Shown here piece after piece: positions 1 to 19,149 of a DNA stretch of 64,000 nt. The translations under genes were made by a program, and so were the position numbers. Position 1 is the first letter of the stretch. Each line of letters opens with the position of its first letter. The stretch is taken from the NCBI RefSeq assembly GCF_000306255.2, contig NZ_AKWY02000033.1, positions 50,064 to 114,063 on the forward strand, read 5' to 3'. The DNA comes from Leptospira noguchii serovar Panama str. CZ214. GTDB taxonomy: Bacteria; Spirochaetota; Leptospiria; Leptospirales; Leptospiraceae. A model generated the notes under the pieces. That model did not search any database. It was not told the origin of the DNA and saw nothing but the letters and a program-made list of their open reading frames with translations.

Positions 1-1272
1 GGATTTCGTTCTCATCTTATAGATTTAGGAGGAGCTAGTGTTACAGGCGCTCTGGGACAAGCGAAAACAATTCTTCAATCTGATCCGGAGGCAGTGGTAT
101 TAATTGCGGCTGCAGACGTTCCAAAATCCTCATTTAAACAAGTATCCGATCTAAAACGTTTAAACGAAACAGTATGTCATCCGTTATACGAGCTTAATTA
201 TGGAGCAACCTTGATTTCTATGTACGGGCTTTTGATGAAAAGGATGATGTATGAAAATAACATTACTCAAAAAGATCTCGAAGAAATTACAAAAAAATTT
301 AGAGCGAACGCTATTATAAATTCTAGAGCGAGTGTATACGGACAAGAAATCACAGAAAAACAAATTACTAGAAACGTTGTCGATCCATATTCAGCACCTA
401 TGATTGCAGTTGTAACCGATCATGGATTTGCCACTTTGTTAGTATCCGAAAAAAAAGCAAAAAAATTACAGATTCAGGGAAAGATCAGAAAAGAAATCAC
501 CCCAATGTATTTGATTGGAACTGGGCAAGCAGTACATTCAGAATACTTTATATTTAAAGGAGGTTTTGACACACCTGCCGGAAGAGCAGGGGATCTGGCT
601 TTTTCCTCCGCTGGAATTGAAAGAGAGGAAATTGATTACGCTTGGATTTATGACTGTTTTACCGGAATGGTAATTCTTCAATCGTCTGAATACTTCGGAA
701 TTTCCAAAAAGGAAGTTTCAGAAAATCTAAAAAACGGAATTATAAAATTCAAAAATGGTAAAACAATTCGGATTAATCAAATGGGGGGAATTTTAAATTA
801 TCAGGCTGCTATGTCTATTTCGGCGGCGACAGGTTTGGTAGATGTAGCGGCGCATTACGGATTGTATTCTAAAGTAGCGCCTAACGTTTTAATTACACGT
901 CCTGGAAAAACTTTATTGGGAGGAAACGGAGGAATTGACAGTATTAACTCGGTAGCAATTTTCTCATCCGAACCTTCTAAGTTAAAACCGAAAAAGATAA
1001 AAACAAAACTGCTTTTTTTAAATCAAAACTGGGCAAATGACAATGAAATCGGAACGCTTTATTCTTCTACGACTGTAAATTTAAATCCAGGATTTATTAC
1101 AAAAACACCTTATTCATTAGCACTCGTAAAAATGAAACGGGGTCGTTATGTAATGGTAAATGTATTCAATTCAAAAGGAGAACTTTTAAAAACGGATCAA
1201 GGCCTTCGGTTTGATTCTTCGAAATTAAAAATCCAAAATGAAAACGGCATTTTGAAAGGAATTTTAGTATAA
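1..1272 (+). CDS. Thiolase-superfamily protein (5' end outside window)
   Basis: The reading frame is open from base 1, so the start lies upstream and 423 codons are visible. The fold is that of the SCP2/thiolase group (acyl-CoA condensation or lipid transfer). The Gly-rich segments around residues 260-285 of the visible part, and the C-terminal GGNGG stretch, sit where thiolases carry their second and third active-site motifs. The usual GHP histidine is replaced (NYQAAMSISAATG), and the C-terminal CxG cysteine is replaced in LLGGNGG. This resembles the non-catalytic thiolase-like proteins that work with acyl-CoA dehydrogenase or DUF35-type partners. A short beta-rich tail of about 80 residues follows. 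The first active-site Cys would be outside the window, so loss of catalysis is only inferred. Confidence 0.8.
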   Translation, partial: GFRSHLIDLGGASVTGALGQAKTILQSDPEAVVLIAAADVPKSSFKQVSDLKRLNETVCHPLYELNYGATLISMYGLLMKRMMYENNITQKDLEEITKKFRANAIINSRASVYGQEITEKQITRNVVDPYSAPMIAVVTDHGFATLLVSEKKAKKLQIQGKIRKEITPMYLIGTGQAVHSEYFIFKGGFDTPAGRAGDLAFSSAGIEREEIDYAWIYDCFTGMVILQSSEYFGISKKEVSENLKNGIIKFKNGKTIRINQMGGILNYQAAMSISAATGLVDVAAHYGLYSKVAPNVLITRPGKTLLGGNGGIDSINSVAIFSSEPSKLKPKKIKTKLLFLNQNWANDNEIGTLYSSTTVNLNPGFITKTPYSLALVKMKRGRYVMVNVFNSKGELLKTDQGLRFDSSKLKIQNENGILKGILV

Positions 1273-1291
1273 GCTGAAAGAAATTTTTAAA

Positions 1292-1648
1292 ATGATCAGT
1301 CAGACATCTTCCAAGACTTCGCAAAATTTAGAATTGGATCGATTTATGCACATAAAGGCTGAGAATGTTCGAACCGGGCAAGTTCGGGTTTTTAACGGTT
1401 CCGACTTAATTTTGGTTCCTGATTCTTCCCATGAAAAAGAAGGAACTATGTTTCTTCACGGAAGAAAGGTTGAAAATTGTCTCAATCTTAGAAAATATTC
1501 TACTTTTTTTGTAGTTGCAGATTTTGTCTCTAAAACAGGATTTCCGGATAAAATTAAGTTACAGGAAATCGGACCGGATGGGTCTGTTTTTGAAATTTCT
1601 GAAAGTAAAATAGATTGTTACCGGGTTATGGGAATATTTTTAGAATAG
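1292..1648 (+). CDS. Hypothetical 118-aa protein
   Basis: I do not recognise this protein. It begins 19 bp after the thiolase-like gene on the same strand and is probably co-transcribed with it. It is soluble, has no signal peptide or membrane segment, and looks mainly beta (residues 20-110). It has short motifs reminiscent of small PilZ-like or OB-like folds (RTGQVRVFNGSDLILV near residues 27-42), but no diagnostic residues. Its position suggests an accessory role with the acyl-CoA enzyme; that is inference only. Codon use matches its neighbours. Confidence 0.6.
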   Translation: MISQTSSKTSQNLELDRFMHIKAENVRTGQVRVFNGSDLILVPDSSHEKEGTMFLHGRKVENCLNLRKYSTFFVVADFVSKTGFPDKIKLQEIGPDGSVFEISESKIDCYRVMGIFLE

Positions 1649-1726
1649 AAATTACTTTCTGCTGGATTTGAACTCCTATAAAAATAGAATCCGTAATGAG
1701 ACATTCTTTCCTAGGGGAATTTAATC

Positions 1727-1954
1727 ATGGTCCAAAAGAAGAAGACCAAAGTTCAAAAAACTACGTCTAAAAAAAGTAAAGGCTCTGTAAATTCTTCGAT
1801 TACAAAAAACGATATTCGACTTACTGATATGTTGGATCTTGCCGCAGAAGAGTTCGTAAAAACGATTGAAATTATGGCAAAGCTGACTTCCGGAAATAGG
1901 ACGAAGTTAAAAAATTCTATTAAAACTGCAGCTAAGAATATTCTAAAAGATTGA
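1727..1954 (+). CDS. Small Lys-rich protein, 75 aa
   Basis: The first 25 residues are a basic tail (VQKKKTKVQKTTSKKSKG), followed by a predicted amphipathic helix-rich body (residues 30-75). AGGGGA lies just upstream of the ATG (around 1713-1718), which supports translation. The architecture of a disordered Lys tail plus a small helical domain resembles small nucleic-acid-binding proteins. I recognise no family. It stands alone, about 80 bp after the preceding gene. Compare the even more extreme basic peptide at 5007-5099. Confidence 0.6.
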   Translation: MVQKKKTKVQKTTSKKSKGSVNSSITKNDIRLTDMLDLAAEEFVKTIEIMAKLTSGNRTKLKNSIKTAAKNILKD

Positions 1955-2089
1955 TAAATAATTTTTTAAACGATTCGTTTTCTAATTCAGTCAATTTTTT
2001 TCCAAAAAGTCAAAGCGCTTTATAAAACTTTGGAAAAAAATTTCCAAAATTGATTCGATTTTTTAAAAGAATTGTAGTCAACTATAAGT

Positions 2090-2206
2090 ATGGAAAACTT
2101 ATTTCTGATCACTCTACTATTCTTAATTTTATTTGAGCAGTATAAAACCAGGGTTTCCCGGGAAAAAGTTCCGATTCGTGCTTTAAAACAGTACGTCCAT
2201 CGTTAA
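2090..2206 (+). CDS. Possible 38-aa single-span membrane peptide
   Basis: ATG to TAA gives a peptide with a hydrophobic N-terminal helix (residues 4-15, LFLITLLFLILF) and a basic C-terminal tail (about 20 residues with several Arg and Lys). This is the shape of small regulatory membrane peptides. A strong stem-loop followed by T-rich sequence begins 20 bp after the stop, so a short transcript ends here. No clear Shine-Dalgarno was seen. Treat it as a candidate only. Confidence 0.35.
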   Translation: MENLFLITLLFLILFEQYKTRVSREKVPIRALKQYVHR

Positions 2207-2225
2207 CATTCAATTCTTGATAGAG

Positions 2226-2257
2226 ACCGGGAAATTCCCGGTTTACTATTTTTATTT
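2226..2257 (+). terminator. Rho-independent terminator
   Basis: ACCGGGAA and TTCCCGGT form an 8-bp (or 6-bp with 5-nt loop) GC-rich stem. It is followed by a T-rich run (TTTACTATTTTTATTT). It lies just after the 38-aa candidate ORF and closes the 1292-2206 group. Confidence 0.6.
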
Positions 2258-2625
2258 CATTTTAAACTAACATCAATTTGATGTACGAATTTATGGTTCG
2301 TTTTGTTATAAAAAAAATTGGATGTAGTAACTCTTTCATAGAATCAAAAATGAATATTAAAGATGTTGAAAAATAATTTTCTTCTTTTTCATTACTCAGA
2401 GCTATAAGAATACTTCAAAATCTCTTCCTAAACTTTTCTGAAAAATTCATCAACGGCGGATGAAACTGTTTCTATGGAAACTACATTTTAAAGTCTTTGA
2501 TTTGGTAAAAATAATAATGTCTGTTGCAGAAGTTGTATAACAGAATACCGTTAATTTTTGGTACTATTTTCATATTTTAGAGAGTTGAAACATTCCCATT
2601 CTATTGAAATCTTGTCTTAAGTGCT
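2258..2625. other. AT-rich intergenic stretch
   Basis: No ORF with a credible start, no repeat family found elsewhere in the window, and no RNA gene was recognised in this stretch. It must contain the promoter for the 2626 gene, but no clear -35/-10 pair stands out. Confidence 0.4.
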
Positions 2626-2880
2626 ATGTATAAAAAACCAATGACTCCTATTCGAGCTGTGGAGACTTTCATTCTCTGCAAGAAAAAACAAGAATCGGTT
2701 TTGGAAGAAGTGATTTTAGTTTTAGATTCTTTTCAATCTTGGAACGAGATCGAACTTACTGGTCTTCTCAATGCTTCTTTTTATTTTCCTGAAATATTAA
2801 ACGAAATTAGATCTGAACAAGCAATTAGATCTCTTTTAGAAAAATTTAAACAAAGGATTGTAGAGATTCCCATTCGATGA
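2626..2880 (+). CDS. Hypothetical 84-aa protein upstream of the SUFU-domain gene
   Basis: A small, mostly helical, soluble protein with no signal sequence and no family I recognise. Its stop overlaps the start of the next gene by 4 nt (ATGA at 2877-2880), which implies translational coupling and a shared function with the SUFU-domain protein. Composition (alternating Leu and Glu, about 50 residues of predicted helix) would suit a small adaptor or immunity-like partner; that is inference. The ATG start follows a clear gap from the upstream terminator. Confidence 0.65.
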   Translation: MYKKPMTPIRAVETFILCKKKQESVLEEVILVLDSFQSWNEIELTGLLNASFYFPEILNEIRSEQAIRSLLEKFKQRIVEIPIR

Positions 2881-4001
2881 CTTCCTTTGCAGAACCTAAA
2901 GTAATTTACCAAGAAGCCAATCCGTACGGAACGTTTACCGCGTATTTAGAAGACGACGGAAGAACCGTTTATCTTTATCTTCAAGCGGAACAAAATCCCG
3001 AATTTGGAATCAAATCCGTGTGGGTTTGTAATCGAGCAGAAGCTCCCGAAAAAAGAAGTATTGAAGATCTTTCTAACGGTTTGGCTCCGATTCTTCTTCG
3101 CACAGAAGTAAACGAATCAAAACCACACCCTGCTTTAGAAGAAAAGGACCTTTATTTTATTTGGACGGAAGAAGGGGATGGAGTTGCTCTTTTTTACAAA
3201 GAAAACTTGATCGCCTTTCTTCCTCCTTGGTCTGGAATCAAGGGGTTTCATGGATATTCTATTCATGCCAAAGTAGAAGCGCTTACTGCATATCCTTTGG
3301 GCAATTCGGAGTTTGGAATAATTCCGGACCGTGTCAATGTTTCTAGAAATTTTTGGGAAGTTCGTTCTAAATCAGGGACGTGGAAGGAAATTCAGGAAAG
3401 AAGGCTTTTTTTCTTGGAATCTATATTCGGAAAACATGATAAATACTGGTCTGCAGACGGAGGAAAATATCCTCAATTAGGAATAGCACGTTTTCGATCG
3501 GAAAAATATCCAGAAATTCTAATATATTCTACGATAGGAATGAGCGCTCAAAATATGCCCACTGTGGAACTCTTTCATAAGGATTATGAGAACTACTCAA
3601 GAATTGAACTGATTTTTGCGGTTAAAATTGGTTCTGAAGGATTGGAAAGATCAGAATCTTGGGTTCCACATTTACTTGGAGAATTGATTCGTTTTCCTTG
3701 GAATATGGCTAAGTGGTTTGGGCATGGACATACAATCACCATGTCTAGAAAAGATCCAGAGGCACTTTATTTGAATTTTACTTCCATTCTTTTTAGAGAT
3801 TTTACCACTTTTGCAAATACGCCCGATTTAACGGAGTTTGTTTCCGAAAACGGAAAACGGGTTCGGTTTTTAACCTTATTACCGTTATCCGAAGAAGAAA
3901 AAGAATATGCGCAAAAAGACGGAATTCAATCTTTCGAACGTATATGGAACGAAAAAAGATTCCCTTGGTATCACGACTCCGAAAGACAATCCTTAATATA
4001 A
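2877..4001 (+). CDS. Suppressor-of-fused (SUFU) domain protein
   Basis: 374 aa, soluble. The C-terminal half (about residues 190-374) has the bacterial SUFU pattern: LIYSTIGMS near residue 220, an acidic and aromatic stretch (VELFHKDYEN), then a conserved region ending in LPLSEEEKEYA. The N-terminal 180 residues form a separate beta-rich segment with several aromatic motifs (LYFIWTEEGDGVALFY, FLPPWSGIKGFHGYS). Bacterial SUFU proteins are often immunity or antitoxin-like proteins linked to polymorphic toxins, but no toxin is adjacent. It is translationally coupled to the 84-aa gene in front. SUFU assignment is likely; the biological role is unknown. Confidence 0.75.
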   Translation: MTSFAEPKVIYQEANPYGTFTAYLEDDGRTVYLYLQAEQNPEFGIKSVWVCNRAEAPEKRSIEDLSNGLAPILLRTEVNESKPHPALEEKDLYFIWTEEGDGVALFYKENLIAFLPPWSGIKGFHGYSIHAKVEALTAYPLGNSEFGIIPDRVNVSRNFWEVRSKSGTWKEIQERRLFFLESIFGKHDKYWSADGGKYPQLGIARFRSEKYPEILIYSTIGMSAQNMPTVELFHKDYENYSRIELIFAVKIGSEGLERSESWVPHLLGELIRFPWNMAKWFGHGHTITMSRKDPEALYLNFTSILFRDFTTFANTPDLTEFVSENGKRVRFLTLLPLSEEEKEYAQKDGIQSFERIWNEKRFPWYHDSERQSLI

Positions 4002-4211
4002 AATAGGAATTGTCTCTAACTCGATAACAAGAAGCTAACTTTATCATTTTCAAAAAGTATGATTGTTTTAGGATTTAAAGTTATGGTACTTAAGTTATTT
4101 AAAGCAAAGTTTTTGATGAAGTAAAAATGAAACTCATCTGTTTTTATGATCGTTTAAATGAATTAAAGTCGCTTTGTTCTTTATGAATCGTTTTGTTGTA
4201 TAGGTTATAAA

Positions 4212-4898
4212 ATGATTTTTTTAGAAGAAATGATACTTTCTATCAGACGTTACACCACTCATTCAGCATTTTTATTGGCTTTAGTTTGTACGACTTGTAT
4301 ATGGATTACACTTCCTTTATCTATTTTATCGGAAAGTACAGAGACACAAGTACGCGAAAAGATCTGGCAAGAGATTTATAATCAAGATTTTCATTCTTCT
4401 AAAAGATTAGTTCAACTTGAACTTGCTAAAAGTGGTAAAAATGAGACGATTTCTTTGTTATCTTTTCTTGAAATTTCTTTAAACGGGCTTCAGAGACACA
4501 AACAAGCGAATGATGTTCGTAAAAAAATCTTATCTATATGGGAAACTAAGTATAAGAAAACCTTTGTAGAAGAAAATTATCCGATCAATCTTTCTACTTG
4601 GGCTAGGATGATAATCGTAAAACCGGATATTATGTTAGTTGGAGCCGAATATTTTATACCTTACCCCATCAATTCAAACAAAGACGGATTTTATTATCAT
4701 AAATTTACCTTGTACAACCGTTTCTCAAAGAAGCCAACTCGGTTCTTTAAATTAGAAAAATCATCCACAACCAATCAAGAATATTGTCTTTATGAGATCA
4801 ATTCGGATGGAGAATCTAAACAAATTAAGAATTACGGTAATACTTTACCCGAGATGAAGGATGAGATGAGCTTTTTAATGGAATTTTTAAGTATTTAA
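4212..4898 (+). CDS. Hypothetical exported or anchored protein, 228 aa
   Basis: A hydrophobic segment at residues 16-38 (AFLLALVCTTCIWITLPLSIL) looks like an uncleaved anchor or a long signal peptide, followed by a soluble periplasmic-type domain. A second in-frame ATG (residue 7, MILSIRRY) would give a more normal signal sequence and may be the true start. No family was recognised. The gene is monocistronic: a 210-bp AT-rich gap precedes it and a bidirectional terminator follows it. Confidence 0.6.
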   Translation: MIFLEEMILSIRRYTTHSAFLLALVCTTCIWITLPLSILSESTETQVREKIWQEIYNQDFHSSKRLVQLELAKSGKNETISLLSFLEISLNGLQRHKQANDVRKKILSIWETKYKKTFVEENYPINLSTWARMIIVKPDIMLVGAEYFIPYPINSNKDGFYYHKFTLYNRFSKKPTRFFKLEKSSTTNQEYCLYEINSDGESKQIKNYGNTLPEMKDEMSFLMEFLSI

Positions 4899-4936
4899 GA
4901 GTAATTGATAAGCGAAAACGTGTATTTAAAAAGAAA

Positions 4937-4964
4937 AACCCGCTTCTCAAAGCGGGTTTTAAAA
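4937..4964. terminator. Bidirectional terminator
   Basis: AAACCCGCTT and AAGCGGGTTT form a GC-rich stem with a short loop, with A-runs before and T-runs after. It can terminate the 4212-4898 gene on the + strand and the small basic peptide gene (5007-5099) on the - strand, which converge here. Confidence 0.85.
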
Positions 4965-5006
4965 TTTCATCCCTTCTTTAGAATGAAAATGTGTTGCTAG
5001 ATTTAC

Positions 5007-5104
<98 letters not shown>

Positions 5105-5153
5105 ATTCCTCCGTGTTACTAACGTTGAGTTTTAAGTAATCTTAAAGCTTAAC

Positions 5154-5187
<34 letters not shown>

Positions 5188-5240
5188 AAAAATGTAAAGT
5201 GTTTTAATATTTTTTTACATTTTTTTTTAATTTATTTATC

Positions 5241-10058
<4,818 letters not shown>

Positions 10059-10126
10059 GAATAAGATCCTTCAGTGAGTCGATTGGATCTATATTTGGAA
10101 AATTATCTCTGTCGAAAAGAAGAAAT

Positions 10127-12209
<2,083 letters not shown>

Positions 12210-12724
12210 GATTCCTGTACTTTTTTGACGGTGTATCACAGTTCTTTACAAATTGATTTTCTTTTTAAAAAATCGAGACTGTACCGGGTAAATTCTATCA
12301 TCTTAATATTCCAGAAATTCGTTACAATTGAAATACGAAAAAATTACAAACTACAGAAATTGAGTCGTTTGAAAACGGCTATATGTTATAGTTTTATGTC
12401 TATCGGGCCTGCCAAACACGTTTATACATTTTTGAACAAAAGAATTTACTTTAAAACCTGTAGAAGCGATTCATAGGGAGCGATGCATTGAGTTTCCAGA
12501 AGCGAGACGCTGAGTTTCCTTGAGCGACTAGATTAAGTTTCACAAAAATGTGGGAACTACTACGGAAGCTACAATAACAAAAGAATACTAAAAAACTATA
12601 AATCATACAATACGACAGTTGCTGTTGGGAGTCCTTATATTTGTTTTTATTTTTCACTGTAAAACAAACTTTTAGGAAATGTTTTTTACACTGAACTTAC
12701 GTTATTTAGAATTTTTTTGTAAAA
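12210..12724. other. Intergenic gap with repeat remnants
   Basis: This is the upstream region of the phoB-like gene. It holds scraps of window-wide repeats: a remnant of the family with GAGCGATGCATTGAGTTT-like sequence near 12478-12530, and an inverted AACGTAAGTTC end near 12693-12705. The one ORF here (12451-12657, minus) lies inside this material and is not credible. Confidence 0.5.
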
Positions 12725-12826
12725 TAGAGTTGTTGAAAAATTTCATAGTCTAGATTAATAAAACCGTTTGAATTGACTGCTTCCATAAACAGAAATAGAT
12801 GGAAAATTCATTTTTCAACAACTCTA
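12725..12826. mobile_element. TA-flanked MITE, copy 1
   Basis: About 102 bp with 17-bp perfect terminal inverted repeats TAGAGTTGTTGAAAAAT, flanked or bounded by TA on both sides and without coding capacity. One of eight related copies in the window. It lies just after the 3' end of the gene at 12838 (minus), so it may also act as a transcript-ending hairpin. Confidence 0.8.
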
Positions 12827-12837
12827 ATGCAGTTCTT

Positions 12838-13263
12838 TTAATTTTTATCATCTACCTGAGCGTTGATTTTTCGAATGAGAGTACGTTGACGGAAAATGGA
12901 AAAAACCAAAAATCCGCCAAGTAGTAAAGCGCCTATTAAATAAACTTCATTTAAACTCTTTAATCTTTCGTGTTCTTCTTCGATTGCTTTGATACTTTCC
13001 AAATGGGAAATTAAAAAGTAAAAGTTGTCTGCTTTAGGCCATTCTTTTTTAGATTCTTCTCGGATTTGACTGATTAAAACTGCGGCTTCCTCTTTTTTCA
13101 TTTTCTGGAGAAAAGGAAAAATTCGGTCAAGGTCCGAATTGAGATATTCTTTCGCGCTCATTGTGGGTTTTGAAGTTGTATCCGCAAAAGCGTTGTTTGT
13201 TGTGGCTAAAACGAAAAAGATCAAAAAGGAAAAAATAGAAGTTTTAAAAGTAATTGGATTCAT
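12838..13263 (-). CDS. Secreted or anchored protein of the ECF sigma operon, 141 aa
   Basis: A cleavable-looking signal peptide (residues 1-27, ending AFA) precedes a helical periplasmic stretch, and a membrane helix sits near the C-terminus (about residues 110-125, LIGALLLGGFLVFSIF). A short basic cytoplasmic tail closes it. The body contains a KKEEAAVLISQIREE heptad-like segment similar to heavy-metal or CpxP-type sensor proteins, but no diagnostic residues were recognised. It overlaps the anti-sigma gene by 4 nt and is last in the operon. A role as the extracytoplasmic sensor for the sigma/anti-sigma pair is inferred from context. Confidence 0.65.
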   Translation of the reverse strand: MNPITFKTSIFSFLIFFVLATTNNAFADTTSKPTMSAKEYLNSDLDRIFPFLQKMKKEEAAVLISQIREESKKEWPKADNFYFLISHLESIKAIEEEHERLKSLNEVYLIGALLLGGFLVFSIFRQRTLIRKINAQVDDKN

Positions 13264-13614
13264 TCAAAAAAGCCTAATTTATTTTTCCATTCTTTAGTAT
13301 ATGGATTTCTATAATGGACAAGATAGATTCCGGTTAAAATTGCGAAAACACAAAAGAGAATACTACTCGTGATTAAAATAAAAGCGAGCATACCTGTTTG
13401 TATCAAAAATCCAATATCCAGAAAAAATAAAACGGATAGAGGAGAAAATCCAAGAAGGAACAGACCGGATAATATGATTTTAATATGGCGTACTGGAACA
13501 ATGTGTAACATTACTCTACGCTTTAAGTCTGGTGGAACGGGAGTATTTGTTTGAGAATTTAGAGTTTCGTCTTCGAAAAAATGAAGTTTTTCCTCGAGTT
13601 CTGCCGGAACGAAA

Positions 13615-13631
<17 letters not shown>
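13260..13631 (-). CDS. Probable membrane anti-sigma factor, 123 aa
   Basis: The first 45 residues are soluble and acidic, followed by two membrane spans (about residues 50-72 and 78-103) and a short tail. It starts inside the 3' end of the ECF sigma gene (17-bp overlap), the standard arrangement for a cognate anti-sigma factor. It lacks the HxxxCxxC zinc motif of ZAS-type anti-sigmas, so it would belong to a non-zinc class or a lineage-specific one. Function is assigned from position and topology rather than homology. Confidence 0.6.
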
Positions 13632-14198
<567 letters not shown>

Positions 14199-14199
<1 letters not shown>

Positions 14200-14590
14200 C
14201 AGGATCTAGAAAATTTATAATAACAAAGTAATCCCAGACCGGTTCCAAGCGGTACAAGTCCGCCGAGCATTGCAAGTGATTGTCCTAAAACGGAAATGAA
14301 TCCGATGGAAAGTGCAATTCCTACAAAGGTAAGAATTAAACCTAAAAAGAAAGAATAGGTTCTAAGATCGAAAGTTTCTTTTTTATAAAGTCCTGCTTTG
14401 ATAATTTCGATTCTTTGTCTATACCACCAATAAAAAACAAAAAACAATAAAGCCGATCCAAATACGATTCCAAAGATAGGAACTAAATAAAGAACTACTT
14501 TGTAGTCGGATCCGGAATTGGAACTTTGACTCTGGAGGTGTTTCAGAATCAAATCCAGGGTTTCTAAGAGTTTAGCTTTTTCTTCCGGGT

Positions 14591-14594
<4 letters not shown>
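14199..14594 (-). CDS. Two-span membrane protein of the ECF operon, 131 aa
   Basis: A soluble N-terminus (residues 1-28), one span at 30-52, a loop with YRQRIEIIKAGLYKKE, and two further hydrophobic stretches at 75-97 and 100-120. The IKAGLYK segment resembles the DUF6249-type or phage-shock-like small membrane proteins that accompany ECF sigma genes. It is coupled at both ends: ATGA with the 57-aa gene in front and TGATG with the sigma gene behind. It may be a membrane partner of the anti-sigma module; this is contextual inference. Confidence 0.65.
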
Positions 14595-14764
<170 letters not shown>

Positions 14765-15317
14765 TGTTTTTACTTCCTTTATGATTACAGTATTAGAAAA
14801 ATTTAATTTTTCTGTTGAGACTTATCTTGAAATTTGGTGATTCACAATTTTATGTGAATTCCTACGTTCTAAGATTTTCAAATCAGTTTTTTTAGAAAAT
14901 GATTCAAAGTGACTTATATTTTCATTTGATATAAAATCGGATGATTTTCTATTTGATTTGCCGATTTTATGTCTTATTAAAATGATCGGCAAATTTGAAA
15001 TTTTTCGAGAATCATTTTATCCACAATTTCTACGCTGCGTACTAAGATGAAGAAAAAAATGTTTTTAAGTTTTTATTTCAAAATATGTTTCTTTTTGAAT
15101 TTGTGAGTGAAACATTTTGGGTTCATTGCAGTAGTTCCATAAAAACCGTCTCTTTGTATTTGCCGTTTCGAACCTCATAGAAACGAGACGTTTTAGTCCT
15201 ACAAAGTGTGGGAACTCATACAAAAACTATAATAACAAAAGAATGGTACACAACTATAAATCATACAATACGACATAGTTTGTGGGAACTACTGCAAATC
15301 ACGGTTTTACAAACAGA
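14765..15317. other. Intergenic region upstream of the ECF operon
   Basis: AT-rich. Around 14930-15005 there is an imperfect inverted arrangement (TTTGCCGAT and ATCGGCAAA, about 14957-14995) that could fold or serve as an operator. From about 15120 to 15310 lie degraded pieces of the GTGGGAACTAC repeat family. No credible ORF is present. Confidence 0.45.
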
Positions 15318-15414
15318 TAGAGTTTTTGAAAAATGAATTCTCCATCTATTTTTGTTTCATGGTCGCTTGAAGCAGGCTTTGTTAAGCTGAATTATGAAAT
15401 TTTCAATAGCTTTA
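15318..15414. mobile_element. TA-flanked MITE, degenerate copy 2
   Basis: The left end TAGAGTTTTTGAAAAATGAATTC is a good match to the family; the right end (TTTTCAATAGCTTTA) has three changes from the consensus. It is about 97 bp long with TA at both edges. It also spawns a spurious + strand ORF (15333-15599). Confidence 0.65.
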
Positions 15415-15525
15415 ATTTTAAAATTGTAGGAGTACATACTTTTAGAAAAATTTTTTTTATGTCGAACTCTAGCACTTTATTAAAAACTTCTAAAAAATTA
15501 TCGTTTAGGCCTTTCGAAGAAACTC

Positions 15526-16197
15526 TTAATTCTTTTTTGAAAATTTGCGAGATGGGTCGAAAAAGGGTGGGCTGCTTAAATTCGGTTCTACAAAAATAGG
15601 CTCTCTTTTAAAGTTCGCGTGTTCTCTCAAAAAATTTACGATGATTCTTCCGGTGGCTCCCCAAAGTAATCCTTCTTCTAAGTCGAAATAATAAATTTCT
15701 ATTTCATTTCCACCGGATCTTCGAATTCGAATCGAATAAAACGGAGAACTTTCCAGAAGATTTAGATCCAAAAAAATGGAACTTTCCACTTCTTCCGGGT
15801 TTGTATTAAATAGAAAGGATCCTTTGTAACGCGCGATAAACGGAGAAATATGAAACCCAGTAAAAGTAAAGATTCCATGATATTCTCCTAAAACTTCCAG
15901 AAAAGAACTGGATTCGCCCATCTCTTCTTCCCATTCCCTAAGTGCGGTATTTAAAAGATTTTTATCTTTTGGGGAATAAGCTCCTCCCGGAAAAGAAATT
16001 TGTCCTGGATGTGCTTTTAGATTGGAATTTCTTTTTTGAAGTATAATTCCCTGATTTAGATTTGGTTTTTCATAAATGGAAAGAATAACTGACGAAGCCC
16101 TGGATTTTTCTTGTCCGATCGGCGGAACCGGAATTCCTATAAAGTTTTCCTGAGGTATTATAAGCCGTTCTTTGAGTGATTGAAAATCCAATCGCAT
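15526..16197 (-). CDS. Nudix hydrolase, CoA-pyrophosphatase type
   Basis: 223 aa. The Nudix box is complete: GGAYSPKDKNLLNTALREWEEEMG fits GX5EX7REUXEEXGU with a slightly altered start, and the conserved catalytic Glu cluster (REWEEE) is present. SFPGG and the preceding QRNSNLKAHPGQIS block match the NudL/YeaB CoA-diphosphatase group, which cleaves CoA to phosphopantetheine and 3',5'-ADP. No signal peptide. It lies 13 bp downstream of the RNase D gene on the same strand and is probably co-transcribed. Substrate choice is a family-level inference. Confidence 0.85.
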   Translation of the reverse strand: MRLDFQSLKERLIIPQENFIGIPVPPIGQEKSRASSVILSIYEKPNLNQGIILQKRNSNLKAHPGQISFPGGAYSPKDKNLLNTALREWEEEMGESSSFLEVLGEYHGIFTFTGFHISPFIARYKGSFLFNTNPEEVESSIFLDLNLLESSPFYSIRIRRSGGNEIEIYYFDLEEGLLWGATGRIIVNFLREHANFKREPIFVEPNLSSPPFFDPSRKFSKKN

Positions 16198-16210
16198 TCT
16201 TAAATTATAT

Positions 16211-17404
<1,194 letters not shown>

Positions 17405-17405
17405 G

Positions 17406-18907
<1,502 letters not shown>

Positions 18908-18909
<2 letters not shown>

Positions 18910-19008
18910 GTTTGTTTCAAGACCTCAAGGAAATTTTACGAGATAATTCTTTAGAAATTTTTAATAAAATGCAGTAGTTCCCACATTTTGATTTTTTAGG
19001 ACAAGTTC
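18908..19008. mobile_element. Short element with GAGCTTGTC-type inverted ends, copy 1
   Basis: About 100 bp, starting at the purF stop codon. Its ends are GAGTTTGTTTCAAGA and the inverse of GAACTTGTCCTAAAAAA. The inner part (ATTCTTTAGAAATTTTTAATA) recurs near 31530, 51265 and 57855. It is probably a MITE. Its position suggests it could supply the 3' end of the purF transcript. Confidence 0.5.
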
Positions 19009-19149
19009 TTAGTTTGTTTCAAAGTTATTGAATAGGACTTGGCTTTGGACAAAAACAAATTTGAATCAAACAAGTGGAACCCGGTTCTTAGCTCTGGTCA
19101 ATCAATTGTATGAAAGAAACTTAATACTTCGTTTTTAGTTACAATACAT

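Noticed and set aside
12451..12657. ORF on the minus strand
   Set aside because: Lies in repeat-remnant sequence, has no ribosome site and an atypical composition.
15333..15599. ORF on the plus strand
   Set aside because: Begins inside a MITE and runs antisense into the Nudix gene.
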